Notes under the pieces: model-generated
Database searches by the model: none
Told to the model about the DNA's origin: nothing
What the model saw: the letters and a program-made list of their open reading frames with translations, nothing else
Translations under genes and position numbers: made by a program
Part shown: positions 14,618-16,141 of the stretch, in pieces
Layout: each line of letters starts with the position of its first letter
Position numbering within the stretch: position 1 is the first letter of the stretch
Assembly: GCA_002505355.1 (NCBI GenBank)
Contig: DAUW01000057.1
Coordinates: 1 to 16,141 of the forward strand
From: Euryarchaeota archaeon UBA229
GTDB lineage: Archaea > Thermoplasmatota > Poseidoniia > Poseidoniales > Poseidoniaceae
Length of the DNA stretch: 16,141 bases
Direction of reading: 5' to 3'

Positions 14618-14809
14618 TCAATCAACCCTTCTTTGCCGGTATCTGGTTACATACCCAGCAATCCAATTGCGCAGTTTTTTCGAACTCACATCAGTCAGTT
14701 GAGATACCATTAATTTGTTGTGATCGAAATCATCAGTGAATTTTTCACCGTGTTGCTCAACTAATGCTATTGCCCTAATTTTGATAAAACTTGGTCTAAT
14801 ATTTCCCAT
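14618..14809 (-). CDS. rps17e: Ribosomal protein S17e (eS17)
   Basis: A 63-residue small-subunit protein of the archaeal/eukaryotic ribosome. MGNIRPSFIKIRAIALVEQH and LTDVSSKKLRNWIAGYVTRY match the family along its whole length, ending in a basic tail. I chose the ATG at 14809. GAGGAG sits 8 bases upstream at the L31e stop, and the family starts with MGNIRP. The frame extends to a GTG at 14818 that overlaps the L31e stop, but its Shine-Dalgarno would have no spacing. Confidence 0.95.
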   Translation of the reverse strand: MGNIRPSFIKIRAIALVEQHGEKFTDDFDHNKLMVSQLTDVSSKKLRNWIAGYVTRYRQRRVD

Positions 14810-14814
14810 ATCAA

Positions 14815-15090
14815 TCACTCCTCAAATAATTTGACCTCGATTGGAATATCTGGCTCATCGTGTCTAATGACTTGGAGACGAATTTTGCGTGGCGGATTCT
14901 CAATGCCTCTTGCCCAGATTCTCTCGTTGACTGATGGGTCTATCCAAACTTCTTCATCTTCTTTCACCTTTAGATGCTGAATTACGTGATCTTTGATTAT
15001 TTGAATTGCTCTTGGTGCGCGCTTGAACCTTGTTATGCTCCATGCCTTCCTTAGCGGAACAATGAGTTCAGATTCATTTGGTCTTGCCAC
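14815..15090 (-). CDS. rpl31e: Ribosomal protein L31e (eL31)
   Basis: A 91-residue large-subunit protein located near the peptide exit. Its matches include LIVPLRKAWSITRFKRAPRA, the helix IQIIKDHVIQHLKV, 'EEVWIDPSVNERIWARGIEN' and PPRKIRLQVIR. I prefer the GTG at 15090, because GAGG lies 8 bases upstream, as it does for S17e. The alternative GTG at 15099 overlaps the L39e stop and would leave no spacing from the Shine-Dalgarno. It follows L39e with only a few bases between. Confidence 0.93.
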   Translation of the reverse strand: MARPNESELIVPLRKAWSITRFKRAPRAIQIIKDHVIQHLKVKEDEEVWIDPSVNERIWARGIENPPRKIRLQVIRHDEPDIPIEVKLFEE

Positions 15091-15095
15091 ATTAA

Positions 15096-15251
15096 TCACC
15101 TCTGTAATTTACTGCGTCTCCAGTGATGTCTCTTCGGATGTGATACAGTATTTCGGTCGGTCTTTAGCATGACCCAAACGGGCACACGGCGGTTTTGTTT
15201 CGTCGCCTTCATAAGGCGGATTTTTTTTGCTGCTGGTTTATTTTTTGACAT
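15096..15251 (-). CDS. rpl39e: Ribosomal protein L39e (eL39)
   Basis: A 51-residue, very basic protein that lines the ribosomal exit tunnel in archaea and eukaryotes. MSKNKPAAKKIRLMKATKQN followed by RRVPVWVMLKTDR and the ending HPKRHHWRRSKLQR matches the family at full length. The true start is the ATG at 15251, with AAGGTG 6 bases upstream. The frame runs back to 15338 inside the PDCD5 gene, but that part has no L39e similarity. It begins 13 bases after the PDCD5 stop. Confidence 0.95.
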   Translation of the reverse strand: MSKNKPAAKKIRLMKATKQNRRVPVWVMLKTDRNTVSHPKRHHWRRSKLQR

Positions 15252-15264
15252 TTCGAGCACCTTC

Positions 15265-15624
15265 TCAGATTCTTCTAATTGACGCATTATTGCGGCTCTT
15301 GGATTGTGTAGCCAGTAGATTCTTGAGCATCTTATCACTCATTGGCGGTTGAAATTTTTGTTGTTCATACAACTCAATTATCAGTTTTCTAATTCCTTCA
15401 GCACGTTCCGGTGTAGCCAGTGAAATTCTAGCAATCCGTGACCTTGCCTCACTTGTGAGCAGTTGCTTCATCGCATTCGATACTGCTTGCTGTTCAGCGT
15501 TTTTGATTTGGGATTCTATTTCGGCATTTGCCTGAGCTTCGGCTTGGGATGCTAACTGCTTTTGTAATTCTTGTTTGCGCTGTTCTCGCAGTGCTGCCAG
15601 TTGGTCATCTCCACTTGCAGACAT
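15265..15624 (-). CDS. DNA-binding protein of the PDCD5/TFAR19 family
   Basis: A 119-residue archaeal homologue of human PDCD5. It begins with a long Gln/Ala/Glu-rich helix (QLAALREQRKQELQKQLASQ and on, about residues 6-45). The conserved three-helix core follows, with QLLTSEARSRIARISLATPERA and KLIIELYEQQK, and LKNLLATQSK near the end. Family members bind DNA weakly and are conserved beside S19e in archaea; the cellular role is unclear. I chose the ATG at 15624, where GGAG is 10 bases upstream. A TTG at 15633 is possible but sits almost on the Shine-Dalgarno. Confidence 0.93.
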   Translation of the reverse strand: MSASGDDQLAALREQRKQELQKQLASQAEAQANAEIESQIKNAEQQAVSNAMKQLLTSEARSRIARISLATPERAEGIRKLIIELYEQQKFQPPMSDKMLKNLLATQSKSRNNASIRRI

Positions 15625-15645
15625 TGTTGACAAACTCCCACTTCC

Positions 15646-16137
15646 TCAATACTTTGCTAGGCCAGGATACATTTCATTCGCTGCATCTCTGCACATGTGA
15701 GCAGCTTCATCTAGCAATTTTTGTCCTGCACCAGTAACTTTTCTACCTGAGTATAGTTGTTGTTTACCGTCAGCAGACTCGATTTCTTTTGTCGGTACCA
15801 ATTCAACCAATCCAGCGGCTTCTAGTTGCTGGATGGCTGTTCTTATGATGTGACGTGAGGCAACACCGGGTGTGTTTGGACTGGAGCCATTATTTACACT
15901 TCCACCGTAATCTTGCGCAAGGGTGGTTACCCCAACTGGTCCCTGTTTCGCTACTTTGCGCAGAATTGATGCGGCTCTAACGAACCACCAGTTGCCTTGC
16001 GTCGGCGGCCTTTCTCGATCAGCGCCGGTTTTAACATAACTAGACCAGTCTGGTTGCTCAATATCCTTCATCTCTGCTAACTTTTCAGCTAAAGCAGGGA
16101 TAAGCATGTCAGCGGGAATATCATAATATGTGGTCAT
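15646..16137 (-). CDS. rps19e: Ribosomal protein S19e (eS19)
   Basis: A 163-residue small-subunit protein, first visible gene of the operon. TTYYDIPADMLIPALAEKL, WWFVRAASILRKV, GPVGVTTLAQDYGGSVN, ASRHIIRTAIQQLEAAGLVE and GRKVTGAGQKLLDEAA span the family's helical fold. The ATG lies 5 bases from the window edge, so its promoter and ribosome binding site, and any upstream operon genes, are not visible. It leaves a 21-base gap before the PDCD5 start. Confidence 0.95.
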   Translation of the reverse strand: MTTYYDIPADMLIPALAEKLAEMKDIEQPDWSSYVKTGADRERPPTQGNWWFVRAASILRKVAKQGPVGVTTLAQDYGGSVNNGSSPNTPGVASRHIIRTAIQQLEAAGLVELVPTKEIESADGKQQLYSGRKVTGAGQKLLDEAAHMCRDAANEMYPGLAKY

Positions 16138-16141
16138 GTCA

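Noticed and set aside
15252..15338. Extended L39e start
   Set aside because: The extension lies inside the PDCD5 gene and is not L39e-like; the ATG at 15251 has a Shine-Dalgarno and gives the family's normal length.
1..16141. CRISPR arrays, insertion sequences, phage or defence genes
   Set aside because: No regularly spaced repeats, transposase or integrase motifs or phage-like proteins were seen; the window reads as core chromosome.

Overview
The window looks like a chromosomal segment of an uncultivated archaeon. The evidence is a right-hand cluster of archaeal/eukaryotic-type ribosomal proteins (S19e, L39e, L31e, S17e) with the PDCD5-family protein, a stand-alone Kae1 of the KEOPS complex, and a complete preQ0 pathway of the kind that feeds archaeosine synthesis. 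The low to moderate GC, the metabolic genes (methylmalonyl-CoA mutase and epimerase, imidazolonepropionase) and the bacterial-type FolE would suit a marine Thermoplasmatota lineage such as Poseidoniales/Marine Group II. That placement is inference from gene content, not from a marker phylogeny. Coding density is high. Most genes have a recognisable Shine-Dalgarno sequence, and several neighbours overlap or nearly touch.

Layout. 1-338: no gene recognised. 339-1978 (minus): a small ABM-like alpha/beta-barrel protein downstream of imidazolonepropionase (hutI). 2042-4498 (plus): Kae1, a highly charged low-complexity protein, and a SlyD-like FKBP prolyl isomerase. 4561-6554 (plus): the catalytic subunit of methylmalonyl-CoA mutase and a methylmalonyl-CoA epimerase. 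6590-8950 (plus): a 101-residue unknown and a NatA/NatB-type ABC-2 exporter. 8945-10444 (minus): a class-III PLP aminotransferase. 10577-13561 (plus): a five-gene preQ0 operon. 13569-16137 (minus): the ribosomal/PDCD5 operon, ending in a small unknown and a TrmJ-like SPOUT methyltransferase.

The preQ0 operon is the most unusual part. It starts with a 53-residue ribbon-helix-helix protein, followed by FolE, QueE, a QueC fused to a complete MsrB domain, and QueD. These enzymes cover GTP to 7-cyano-7-deazaguanine. All four cysteines of the canonical QueC zinc site are replaced (S203, S213, T216, D219), while the C-terminal MsrB domain keeps its own four-cysteine site and its catalytic cysteine. 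Upstream lie a 16-bp perfect palindrome and repeated ACTATA elements, a plausible operator for the ribbon-helix-helix protein.

Other points of interest: the epimerase has Gln-Gln where the family has His-His, including a metal ligand. The aminotransferase has DSIQ where the family normally has DE(V/I)Q. The ribosomal operon continues into S17e, a 69-residue orphan and TrmJ, instead of the eIF6-L18a-prefoldin-FtsY order common in other archaea.
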